Of a stretch of DNA of 27,475 nucleotides, positions 13,739 to 21,432 are shown piece by piece. The notes under the pieces were generated by a model. That model did not search any database. It was not told the DNA's origin and was given only the letters and a program-made list of their open reading frames with translations. The DNA lies in assembly GCA_049324215.1 (NCBI GenBank), contig JBMOLC010000047.1, forward strand, positions 1-27,475, in the 5' to 3' direction. Source of the stretch: JBMOLC01 sp049324215 (lineage in GTDB: Bacteria; Patescibacteriota; Microgenomatia; UBA8517). The position numbers and the translations under genes are program-made. The first letter of the stretch is position 1; each line of letters begins with the position of its first letter.

Positions 13739-14108
13739 TATCGGGCAGGTATATTTAATCCACCAGCTGATAATCAAAAGAGCGGGGACAAAAGCAGGTA
13801 TTCGGGATTTTACCCTTCTTCATTCTGCGGTTGAAAGACCAAAAGCAACATTTCGTGGGAAACATCTGTATAAAACAATCTTTGATAAGGCTGGAGCAGT
13901 CCCGCAGTCTCTTTGTTTGAACCATGCATTTACCGACGGGAACAAGCGAACGGCTTGGGCTGTCGCACATAAATTTCTTTGGGATAATAGCTACAGTCTT
14001 AAAGCTAAAAGAGAAGAAGCTGTGGATTTTATGGTCTGGGTTGACAACGAAAAGCCCGAACTTTCAAAGATTTCCTCTTGGTTAAAAGAACACTCGGAGA
14101 AAATTTAG
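13719..14108 (+). CDS. doc: Doc/Fic family toxin (death-on-curing)
   Basis: The 129-residue protein has the compact Doc fold with the motif NHAFTDGNKRTAW (H69 to R77), which is the Fic-family active site as found in Doc-type toxins. The N-terminal VDIGQVYLIHQLIIK and the LLHSAVERPKATFRGK segment also fit Doc. Doc phosphorylates elongation factor Tu and stops translation; other Fic proteins AMP-ylate. The overlap with an AbrB-type antitoxin supports a toxin-antitoxin unit. It is AT-richer than the metabolic genes on either side, which suggests insertion of the pair between two carbon operons. Confidence 0.88.
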   Translation: MNLRYVDIGQVYLIHQLIIKRAGTKAGIRDFTLLHSAVERPKATFRGKHLYKTIFDKAGAVPQSLCLNHAFTDGNKRTAWAVAHKFLWDNSYSLKAKREEAVDFMVWVDNEKPELSKISSWLKEHSEKI

Positions 14109-14263
14109 TCTAGAAACTTAAAGGTAGAGCGGTTAATATATTATTGCAGTTTGGAAAACACTCATCCCCCGGAGTTCCTTTTGCAAAAACTGTTTTGGTA
14201 ATTGGATAAGACTTTCCGTTTTATCACTAGCAAACGAAAGAACGAAAATTTCTTGCGGCGCAG

Positions 14264-14292
14264 TTGTCCTTTCGAAGCCAAAATGTTACATT
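14264..14292 (+). promoter_or_regulatory. Promoter of the aldolase operon
   Basis: TTGTCC at 14264-14269 is 17 bp from TACATT at 14287-14292, with an extended -10 TG at 14284-14285. Transcription near 14299 would leave about 9 nt before the ATG at 14308. The rest of the 199-nt gap from 14109 shows no gene. Confidence 0.45.
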
Positions 14293-14307
14293 GGAGTTGA
14301 CAAAAGA

Positions 14308-15327
14308 ATGGTAGAGCAAGAACCAATGGACGAAATAGCACGGGATTTAGTAGCACCAGGCAAAGGAATTCTGGCGGCTGACGAGAGTTTCCCGACTATT
14401 GAGAAGCGCTTTGCCAAAATTGGTCTGGCCTCTACCGAGGAAACCAGACGCGCTTACCGGGAGGTTCTAATTACCGCACCGGAAATTGAGCGCTATATTA
14501 GCGGCGTCATTCTTTTTGACGAGACCATTAGACAAAAGGCCAAAGACGGAACGCCATTTGTAGAAACACTTGTAAGTAGGGGTATTATTCCCGGGATCAA
14601 GGTTGACCAGGGAACCGAGGTTGTCCCGGGAACCCAGGACGAGAAGGTTACCAAGGGTCTTACTGGCCTTGAGGCCAGACTTGCCGAGTATAAAGCCCTG
14701 GGAGCCAGGTTTACCAAGTGGAGAGCCGTTTATAGCATCGGGGAGTGGGCCCCCTCGGAGGCGATTATCGAAAGAAACGCCGAAGGTTTGGCCCAGTACG
14801 CCCTAATTTCCCAGAAGGCCGGCCTTGTCCCGATGGTTGAGCCCGAGGTTTTGATGGACGGGAGGCACTCCTTCAAAAAATGCGAGGAGGTAACTACCAA
14901 GATTTTAACCGTCGTCTTTAGAAAGCTTCAGGAAAAAGGTGTGGAGTTATCAAAGATGCTTCTTAAACCCAACATGGTTCTTCCCGGTAAGGACTCCGGG
15001 GAAAAGGTAAACCCCCAGTTGGTTGCCGAGGCGACTGTCAGAACCCTGAAGAACTCGGTCCCCACTTCGGTTCCTGGGATAGTCTTTCTTTCCGGGGGAC
15101 AAACTCCCCAAGAGGCAACTATTTATTTAAATGAGATGAATAAGTATAAGGACCTTCCTTGGCAGCTTTCTTTTTCTTTTGGCCGGGCACTACAAGACCC
15201 GGTTCTAACTACTTGGGCCGGGAAGGTGGGCAATGTCGAGGCTGCCCAAAGGGCCTTTCTTAAAAGGGCCAGGCTAAATTCTTTGGCCCGTTTTGGTCAA
15301 TATCGGCCGGAATTAGAAAATGAATAA
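14308..15327 (+). CDS. Fructose-bisphosphate aldolase class I
   Basis: The enzyme splits fructose 1,6-bisphosphate into two triose phosphates through a Schiff base. It has APGKGILAADES (D25), PGIKVDQG (K98), FTKWRAVYSI (K137), VPMVEPEVLMDG (E178, E180) and LLKPNMVLPG with the Schiff-base lysine K220. The C-terminus includes FLSGGQTPQEATIYLN and SFSFGRALQ for phosphate binding. At 339 aa it matches the animal/plant-like class I family rather than the archaeal DhnA type. It overlaps the PfkB-family kinase gene by 8 nt and heads a three-gene operon. Confidence 0.94.
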   Translation: MVEQEPMDEIARDLVAPGKGILAADESFPTIEKRFAKIGLASTEETRRAYREVLITAPEIERYISGVILFDETIRQKAKDGTPFVETLVSRGIIPGIKVDQGTEVVPGTQDEKVTKGLTGLEARLAEYKALGARFTKWRAVYSIGEWAPSEAIIERNAEGLAQYALISQKAGLVPMVEPEVLMDGRHSFKKCEEVTTKILTVVFRKLQEKGVELSKMLLKPNMVLPGKDSGEKVNPQLVAEATVRTLKNSVPTSVPGIVFLSGGQTPQEATIYLNEMNKYKDLPWQLSFSFGRALQDPVLTTWAGKVGNVEAAQRAFLKRARLNSLARFGQYRPELENE

Positions 15328-16327
15328 TTTGGACTTACTCTCAGTCGGAGACGCCTCGATCGACGTTTTTATGACGCCGACCGAGAGCGAGACTCTCTGT
15401 CAGATTAACACCAAGGAGTGCTACATTGCCTTCTCCTATGGAGAAAAAATTCCTGTTAGGAATTTGGAGTTTTCGGTCGGAGGAAATGCGGCCAATAACG
15501 CTGTGGGTACCAGCAGGTTGGGAGTCAAAACCGGGATAGTCCTTACATTGGGCGACGACAGCATCGGGAACATGATCGTTGAAAAACTCAAGGCCGAGGG
15601 GGTGAATATGACGTTCGTCATACAGCAACCAGCAGCCTCTTCCAACTACTCGACCATAATTAACTATTCCGGTGAAAGGACCATTTTTACCTACCACGCA
15701 CCCAGAAGCTACGAGTTTCCGGTTGCACTTCCTGCCACACCCTGGGTCTATCTAACTTCGATGGGAGAAAGCTACCGACCTTTTTACAACCACTTTGTCG
15801 AGTGGCTCAAGAAAAATCCTGCTATCAAACTTGCATTTAACCCCGGCAGTTGGCAATTAAAAGCCGGCTACGGCGGAATAGCCGATGTCCTTTCCCTGAG
15901 CTATTTGATCTTTGTCAATCGCGAAGAGGCAGAAGAGCTGACCGGACTTAAAGAAAGTGCTGGCAAAGAAAAGGAACTTTTAATGGCCCTTTCCAAGCTG
16001 GGGCCAAAAGTCTGCGTGATTACCGACGGAGACAATGGTTCATACATCTATGACGCGGGGGTGACCAACGGTGCCAGGTTTGTCCGCGCCGAAATCTTAC
16101 CGGTGGATGCCTATGAGCGAACAGGAGCGGGTGATGCCTTTGGCTCCGGCTGTTTGACGGCTTTAATTAAGGGTAAATCCCTTGAGGAAGCGCTTGTCTG
16201 GGGAACGGTCAATTCCGCCTCGGTTATTGGTTATGTTGGGCCCCAAAAAGGCTTGATAAAAGAGTCAGAAATGCAAGAATGGATAGATAGATACAAAAGT
16301 TCGGGGGTGAAGGTCGGAGAATTTTGA
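15320..16327 (+). CDS. PfkB-family carbohydrate kinase
   Basis: Ribokinase-family signatures are an N-terminal LSVGDASIDVFM, the substrate-binding SVGGNAANNAVGTSRLG (residues 52-69), and the ATP/catalytic motif ERTGAGDAFGSG with the catalytic base D272. A roughly 25-residue insertion after the first strand (TESETLCQINTKECYIAF) forms an extra lid. The substrate may be a sugar, sugar phosphate or nucleoside. Its place directly after aldolase makes a fructose-phosphate substrate an attractive guess, since no classical PFK is in view. It overlaps both neighbours. Confidence 0.88.
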   Translation: MNNLDLLSVGDASIDVFMTPTESETLCQINTKECYIAFSYGEKIPVRNLEFSVGGNAANNAVGTSRLGVKTGIVLTLGDDSIGNMIVEKLKAEGVNMTFVIQQPAASSNYSTIINYSGERTIFTYHAPRSYEFPVALPATPWVYLTSMGESYRPFYNHFVEWLKKNPAIKLAFNPGSWQLKAGYGGIADVLSLSYLIFVNREEAEELTGLKESAGKEKELLMALSKLGPKVCVITDGDNGSYIYDAGVTNGARFVRAEILPVDAYERTGAGDAFGSGCLTALIKGKSLEEALVWGTVNSASVIGYVGPQKGLIKESEMQEWIDRYKSSGVKVGEF

Positions 16328-17316
16328 TGGCCAAAATTTTTGTCACCAAAAAAATACCGGGTGAACACCTGGAGAAGCTGAAACAAGCCGGGCACGAGGT
16401 TGCCGTTTCGGAATTTAATCGACCCCTGACCGAGGAGGAGCTCGTTGCCAAAGTCAAGGGGGTTGACGCCATACTTTCACTTTTGACCGACAGAATCGAT
16501 GGAGACTTAATGGATGCGGCGGGACCACAACTCAAGGTTATCTCAAATTATGCAGTTGGTTTTGACAATATTGACGTCAAGGCGGCAAGCGATAGGGGAA
16601 TAGTGGTTGCCAATACCCCCAGCGATGAAGTCAACGAAGCGGTTGCGGAACATACCTGGGCCCTAATCCTTTCTCTGGCAAGGAGGATTGTTGAGGCCGA
16701 CGAGGCAGTTAGACGTGGAGGCTATAAGGGTTGGGAACCAGACATTTTTTTGGGGGTTAACTTGATCGGCAAAACCCTGGGGATTGTCGGACTCGGGAGA
16801 ATCGGCTCCATGGTCGCCAGGCGCGCCAAGGGTTATAACATGACGATTCTTTACAATAAACACGAGCCGGACCCTGAGGCCGAGAAAGAACTTGGAGTCG
16901 TCTTCGCCACCATGGATGAGCTTTTGGCCAAAAGCGATTTTGTTTCTTTGCATGTTCCCCTGACAGACGAAACAAGACATATGATTAATGCCGAGACGCT
17001 GGCAAAGATGAAAAAAGGGAGTTTCCTAGTTAATACCGCCAGAGGTCCGGTTGTCGATGAGCGGCCCTTGGTCGACGCTCTTAAATCCGGTCATTTGGCG
17101 GCAGCGGCTCTTGACGTCTACGATAACGAACCCAACATCGACCCCGAACTTTTGGTCATGCCCAATACGATTACCACCCCCCACATCGCCTCCGCCACCT
17201 TGGAGGCTAGAAACAAAATGGGAGAAATGGCGGTGAACGCCATCTTGGACGTTTTCGACGGCAAAAAACCCCAAAGTTTAGTCAACGCGGAAGTCTGGGA
17301 AAAGAGGCGTAAATAA
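16327..17316 (+). CDS. D-isomer-specific 2-hydroxyacid dehydrogenase (glyoxylate/hydroxypyruvate reductase-like)
   Basis: The 329-residue enzyme has the two-domain layout with GIVGLGRIG (155-160) for the cofactor, the substrate arginine R239 in NTARGPVVDE, E268 in DVYDNEP and the catalytic H286 in PHIASAT. NAVGFDNID-type residues near 74-83 (YAVGFDNIDV) complete the pocket. Related enzymes reduce glyoxylate or hydroxypyruvate, or oxidise D-glycerate, using NAD(P)H. The start is the ATG at 16327, sharing bases with the kinase stop (TGATG); a TTG one codon earlier is possible. It ends the aldolase operon. Confidence 0.9.
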   Translation: MAKIFVTKKIPGEHLEKLKQAGHEVAVSEFNRPLTEEELVAKVKGVDAILSLLTDRIDGDLMDAAGPQLKVISNYAVGFDNIDVKAASDRGIVVANTPSDEVNEAVAEHTWALILSLARRIVEADEAVRRGGYKGWEPDIFLGVNLIGKTLGIVGLGRIGSMVARRAKGYNMTILYNKHEPDPEAEKELGVVFATMDELLAKSDFVSLHVPLTDETRHMINAETLAKMKKGSFLVNTARGPVVDERPLVDALKSGHLAAAALDVYDNEPNIDPELLVMPNTITTPHIASATLEARNKMGEMAVNAILDVFDGKKPQSLVNAEVWEKRRK

Positions 17317-17417
17317 TAACTTTTGTACAATTTTAGTCCTCTTGTGAAAGCCCCAATCTTGCAAAAGTTTTTCGCCGAATAAAATCCGAAACCTCTTTAA
17401 TTAGAAAATATCGGTTG

Positions 17418-17423
17418 TAAAAT
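17418..17423 (+). promoter_or_regulatory. -10 box of the serine hydrolase gene
   Basis: TAAAAT lies 6 nt before the ATG at 17430, again implying a leaderless message. No good -35 is visible. The 113-nt gap also contains an AACTTTTG/CAAAAGTT inverted pair (17318-17325 and 17362-17369) with a long loop and weak significance. Confidence 0.4.
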
Positions 17424-17429
17424 TAATTT

Positions 17430-18395
17430 ATGGACGAACTAGAAGAGAGTAAAGACCGAGGCCCGAGCCCCAGGAAGTTTAAGGACCTAAAACCCGAAAA
17501 TAAAAAAAAGAGAAAAGAGCTACCAAAGCCCTGGGGAAGACGCGAAAGACTTTTAGTTTTGGTGGTCTTTCTGGCGCTGGTTTTTCTTTCGCTAGTTCTT
17601 TCCCTTTCTTCAAGAAACTTTAAGCTCCCGGGCCTTCCCAGACTAAGACTTCCGACCTTTAACTGGGGAAGTGAGACGATAGTTATCGAGGGCAACAAGA
17701 AAGAAAGAGAAAGGGTGGAGGCTGTCAAAAATTCTTTTAACGACTTAACCCGGGCTCTTAGCGGCCTTTATTCCCTGTATATTATCGACCTTCCGACGGC
17801 TCTTGTCTACGGAGTTAGCGAGAAAGAAGTCATGCAGGCGGCTTCTTTAATCAAGCTGCCGATTATGAGTCTGGTCTATCAAAAATACGAAGAGGGGAAG
17901 ATAAACATCAATGAAAAAGTACCAGGTTCTCAGTCGACCTATAAAGACTTGGTCGAAGCCATGGGCAAACGCTCGGACAATAATGCGCAGATAACTCTCG
18001 TTAAGAGCCTCGGCAAAGAAGAGATTCAAAGATATATTGAGGGAATAGGAATGCTTACGACCTCGTTAGCCGAAAACGAAACAACCCCTGCCGACATCGG
18101 TCTTTTCTTCCAGAAACTTTGGGAGAATAAACTCGTCAGTCAAGAGTCAAGAGACGAGATTTTGAATTTTTTGACGGATACAACCTTCGAAGACTGGATT
18201 GTCAAAGGTATCCCGCAAGTTCGGGTAGCCCATAAATATGGTCGAGAAATCCATGTGGTCAATGACGCCGGGATAATATTTACCGCCGAGCCTTTTGTTT
18301 TGGTTATCATGAGCGATGGAATTGTCGAGAAAGAAGCCGACGAGGTTATCCCCCGAATTGCCAAAATGGTTTATGATATAGAAGGAGCAAGATGA
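17430..18395 (+). CDS. Membrane-anchored serine hydrolase, class A beta-lactamase-like
   Basis: A charged cytosolic tail (residues 1-40) precedes one membrane helix (LLVLVVFLALVFLSLVLSLS). An extracellular penicilloyl-serine hydrolase domain follows. Its active site is visible: SLIK (S139-K142), SDN (S182-N184) and KYG (K269-G271), corresponding to SxxK, SDN and KTG of class A enzymes. The Glu-x-x-Leu-Asn omega-loop motif is not clear; ENETTPADIG sits in its place, so efficient beta-lactam hydrolysis is doubtful. It may act on peptidoglycan peptides. The neighbourhood of two penicillin-binding proteins supports a wall role. It overlaps the next gene by 4 nt. Confidence 0.83.
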   Translation: MDELEESKDRGPSPRKFKDLKPENKKKRKELPKPWGRRERLLVLVVFLALVFLSLVLSLSSRNFKLPGLPRLRLPTFNWGSETIVIEGNKKERERVEAVKNSFNDLTRALSGLYSLYIIDLPTALVYGVSEKEVMQAASLIKLPIMSLVYQKYEEGKININEKVPGSQSTYKDLVEAMGKRSDNNAQITLVKSLGKEEIQRYIEGIGMLTTSLAENETTPADIGLFFQKLWENKLVSQESRDEILNFLTDTTFEDWIVKGIPQVRVAHKYGREIHVVNDAGIIFTAEPFVLVIMSDGIVEKEADEVIPRIAKMVYDIEGAR

Positions 18396-19078
18396 AGAAG
18401 CTCTCCCCGCCCCTGGGGCTTTTGAGAAAGTCCATCGACATCTTTTTTACCAAAGAAAACTTCGTCTATTTCTTAAAACTGATGCTCATCTTTCTTGCTG
18501 CAACTTTCTTGGCGATAGCGGGTTCCTTTGTCCTCTCTAGGCTTGCCTTCCCTACCTTCTCTAAAGGAGGAGAGAATTTTCTTTCTCCACCCTTAGGAAT
18601 TGTTGCAATATTTATTCTCTTTCTTTTCTTTCTTGCCGTCTGGGCCGGGCCTGTAATCTACGAGTCGGTCTTTAGGGTAGTCGAGAAGGGGGCTCTAGAT
18701 TTAGAAGAAACCATTGTTTCTGGCTGGAAGAAGGCCTGGAAGTTTTTCCTGGTAAGTTTTGTGCTTTTGCTTTTGATTAATTTGGGATTTGTCTTAGTTA
18801 TAATCCCCGGAATAATTCTTGGGGTCTGGTTTTCTTTCTCGCAATTTATTGCGATTTCCGAAGGCCTGGGGGCGAAAGAGTCCCTGGCAAAAAGTAGGGC
18901 CCTGGTTAAGGGCTACTTCTTTCCGATTCTCGGGAGGCTCTTGGTCTTTATGCTTGTCTTTATGCTTATCGAGATAATTCTTTCTCTAATTCCTTTTTTC
19001 GGGTCTTTAGCCACAGTGCTTCTCGGTCCTTTCTTTATTCTTCCTTCCTACCTCCTTTATAAAGAGCTTTCAACATAA
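18392..19078 (+). CDS. Multi-pass membrane protein, unknown function
   Basis: The 228-residue protein has about five to six hydrophobic segments, including LMLIFLAATFLAIAGSFVL, a long VAIFILFLFFLAVWAGPVIY and FFLVSFVLLLLINLGFVLVI. A polar loop, EGLGAKESLAKSRALVKGYF, is followed by two final helices. This pattern, including the LVIIPGIILGVWFSFS stretch, resembles the Yip1/DUF975-like or glycerophosphodiesterase-membrane-domain proteins common in Gram-positive and CPR genomes, but I cannot assign a function. Its ATG overlaps the serine hydrolase stop, so the two are co-translated. It converges with the PBP gene only 13 nt away. Confidence 0.7.
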   Translation: MKKLSPPLGLLRKSIDIFFTKENFVYFLKLMLIFLAATFLAIAGSFVLSRLAFPTFSKGGENFLSPPLGIVAIFILFLFFLAVWAGPVIYESVFRVVEKGALDLEETIVSGWKKAWKFFLVSFVLLLLINLGFVLVIIPGIILGVWFSFSQFIAISEGLGAKESLAKSRALVKGYFFPILGRLLVFMLVFMLIEIILSLIPFFGSLATVLLGPFFILPSYLLYKELST

Positions 19079-19091
19079 GGAAACTTGCGGG

Positions 19092-21410
19092 TTAAAAGGG
19101 AAATTGGGTTGACGCCGCCGGTTCAAGAATTTGTCCGGGCAGGCAGGCTTTTTGGGGAACCTTTTCGGTTAAGAACCACTCGGACTTTCCACCGCAACCT
19201 TCACAAGGGAGGGTTCCGGTTAGGGGACAAATCGTAATTTTAGTTAGTCCCTCCGGTACCTCCCACTCATTGTTTTCTTCTTTGGCCAAAAGGGCCGACA
19301 TAATTTTATTCCAGATGGGGGAGGCCCCGGTCACCCCGGAGGCGATGCGACTCATTGGGGAGCTGTCGTTATTACCGACCCAGGTTGCCACGAGATATTT
19401 TTGGTTAAAACCAAGCGTGAGGTTATCTTTAAGGTCGTTACTGGTGCCGGTTTTGACTGCCACCTCGGGATGTTTGGGGATAACCAAATAAGAGCTTTGG
19501 CCAAAGGCTGGTGCTCGGGCGTTATTGTCCTTAAAAATGTCGATTAAAAGGTAGGCCACCCTGGGGTCGATGACGCTTTCTTGCTCGCAGTTGTTTTGCC
19601 CACATTTGTATTCTTCCAGGATTTTCCCTTGATAGTTGGTGACCTTTAAAATCGAAACAATTTCCGGGCGCCGGCCGTAGTTGGCCACAGTTGCATATGC
19701 CCTGGCCAGGTCGATGAGTTTGACTTCTCCTCCCCCCAAGGTCAGGGAGAGGCCGAAACGATTTGTGTCTTCCCAGGTAGTAATCCCCATTTTCTTCCCG
19801 AGTTCAATCATGCGGCTCACGCCATATGAGGCCAGGACCTTTACGGCCGGAACGTTTCTTGATTCTGCCAATGCACTTCTTAGGGGCAGTTTTCCCCGAT
19901 ATGTTCCGTCATAATTTTTGGGAGAATAGGGGGGTTGACCCGGAACCGAAAAGGTAACCGGGGTATCGTCTAAGATGGTGGCTGGAGTATAGTCGTGGGA
20001 AAGGGCATAGGCATAATTGACAACCTTGATCGAAGAGCCGGGTTGTCTGGGGCGAACTACCACATTGACGTTTCCGTCGTGGGCGGTATCGAAATAATCC
20101 TTCGACCCAACCATCGCTAGAATTTCGCCGCTACCCGGATTAATTACCAAGGCAGCGCCATTTCCCACCCCGAGAGCCGCCAGCTTTTCCACTTCTTCTT
20201 TGACAACCTTTTCGGCCAAAGACTGAATCGCGTAATCAAGTGTAGTTACGACCTCCAGGCCCCCTTTTTCCAAAACTTCCTCGCCGTATTTATCAGCCAG
20301 GATTTGCCTGACATACATCACGAAGTGGGGGGCTTTAATTTCTGTCCGATTTGGGGCAAAGGTGAGCGTTTGGCTCAAAGCCTGGCTCTCTTGCTCGTCG
20401 CTAATGTATCGATTAACCCGCATCAGCCTTAGGACTTCTCTTTGTCGGGAAAATGCTAGTTCAGGATTTGCCCCAAAAGGAGAATACTTGGTCGGACTTT
20501 TGGGTAGCCCCGCCAGAAGTGCTGCCTCGGCAAGGGAGAGTTCTTGGACGTCTTTGCCGAAATAGACCCGGGAAGCTTCCTGGATTCCGTATGCAGTTCC
20601 ACCATAGGAGACCTCATTTAAGTACATTTCCAAAATCTCGTCTTTGGAAAAAGTCAGTTCGACTCCAATCGAAAGGATTATTTCTCTGACCTTTCTGATG
20701 ATTGTTTTTTCTGAAGAAAGCAGAGCATTTTTTACCAATTGTTGGGTGATGGTCGAGCCCCCCGAAACTTCCCCCCGAACAAGATTTCTAACTATCGCCC
20801 GCATAATTCCCCTTACTGAAAAACCTGCGTGGGAATAAAATTCTGCGTCCTCTGCCGCCAGGGTTGCAAGTCTCACCGGTAAAGGAATTTGGGAAAGAGC
20901 AACGAGGGTTCTATTTTTATCTTTGTAGATCTTATAAAGGAGGACTCCATTTCGGTCGTAAATCTTGGTTGAGACTTCTTGGTCGCGGCTAACTAGAGTT
21001 TTAGGTGAAGGCAGGTCTTTGAGGATTAAAAACCAGAAGAGAAAAATTAAAAAGAGAACAAAGACAAAGAAGGTCAGGGGTTTAAGAGAAACCCTGCCGA
21101 AAGACCGAATTAAAAAGAGCCTGATTTTAAGAAGAAGAATTTTTAAATAGGTTTCGGGGGGCGGAAATTTTATTTTCCGGGGTTTAATTCTTGGTTTCGG
21201 GAGTTTGGTCGTCAAAAGCTTGGTGACAGAAATTCTTACCGCGTGACCGATAAGGTATGCGAGAAAAAGAAGAGCGATTATTAAGCGGGAGAGGAAAAAG
21301 TAGAAGGGTTTTCCGACAAAAACCAGCAAACCCGTTATCAGTCTCAGGGCGCTAGTTACTTTCTTTTGGGCTAGGATAACATCTGGTTTTTTTCTGGCTC
21401 CTCTGGCCAT
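19092..21410 (-). CDS. Class A penicillin-binding protein (transglycosylase-transpeptidase), paralogue 1
   Basis: This bifunctional enzyme polymerises and crosslinks peptidoglycan. The GT51 domain shows AAEDAEFYSHAGF with catalytic E187 and GGSTITQQLVKN; the transpeptidase domain shows SSIK (S459-K462), SRN (517-519) and KTGT (653-656). The N-terminus is unusual: a long hydrophobic stretch (about 21-58) and a basic linker come before the normal anchor (about 111-130), so extra membrane contacts are likely. The C-terminus has a cysteine-rich tail (CPLTGTLPCEGCGG, KACLPGQ). It lies 22 nt downstream of its paralogue but has its own extended -10. Confidence 0.93.
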   Translation of the reverse strand: MARGARKKPDVILAQKKVTSALRLITGLLVFVGKPFYFFLSRLIIALLFLAYLIGHAVRISVTKLLTTKLPKPRIKPRKIKFPPPETYLKILLLKIRLFLIRSFGRVSLKPLTFFVFVLFLIFLFWFLILKDLPSPKTLVSRDQEVSTKIYDRNGVLLYKIYKDKNRTLVALSQIPLPVRLATLAAEDAEFYSHAGFSVRGIMRAIVRNLVRGEVSGGSTITQQLVKNALLSSEKTIIRKVREIILSIGVELTFSKDEILEMYLNEVSYGGTAYGIQEASRVYFGKDVQELSLAEAALLAGLPKSPTKYSPFGANPELAFSRQREVLRLMRVNRYISDEQESQALSQTLTFAPNRTEIKAPHFVMYVRQILADKYGEEVLEKGGLEVVTTLDYAIQSLAEKVVKEEVEKLAALGVGNGAALVINPGSGEILAMVGSKDYFDTAHDGNVNVVVRPRQPGSSIKVVNYAYALSHDYTPATILDDTPVTFSVPGQPPYSPKNYDGTYRGKLPLRSALAESRNVPAVKVLASYGVSRMIELGKKMGITTWEDTNRFGLSLTLGGGEVKLIDLARAYATVANYGRRPEIVSILKVTNYQGKILEEYKCGQNNCEQESVIDPRVAYLLIDIFKDNNARAPAFGQSSYLVIPKHPEVAVKTGTSNDLKDNLTLGFNQKYLVATWVGNNDSSPMSRIASGVTGASPIWNKIMSALLAKEENNEWEVPEGLTKITICPLTGTLPCEGCGGKSEWFLTEKVPQKACLPGQILEPAASTQFPF

Positions 21411-21417
21411 TAAGCGT

Positions 21418-21423
21418 ATTTTA
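21418..21423 (-). promoter_or_regulatory. Extended -10 of PBP paralogue 1
   Basis: On the minus strand TGCTAAAAT is an extended -10 ending 7 nt before the ATG at 21410. It lies in the 22-nt gap between the two PBP genes, so paralogue 1 may have its own leaderless transcript. Confidence 0.4.
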
Positions 21424-21432
21424 GCAAAAAAT

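Noticed and set aside
14147..14196. CAGTTT/AAACTG pair followed by TTTT as a terminator after doc
   Set aside because: Only 6 bp of stem with a 34-nt loop that does not pair well inside; not convincing.
19134..19148. GGGCAGGCAGGC resembling half of the 4116 palindrome
   Set aside because: It lies in the PBP coding region as the codons for ACLPG and lacks the second half; the similar CCTGCCTGCC at 22964 is also coding.
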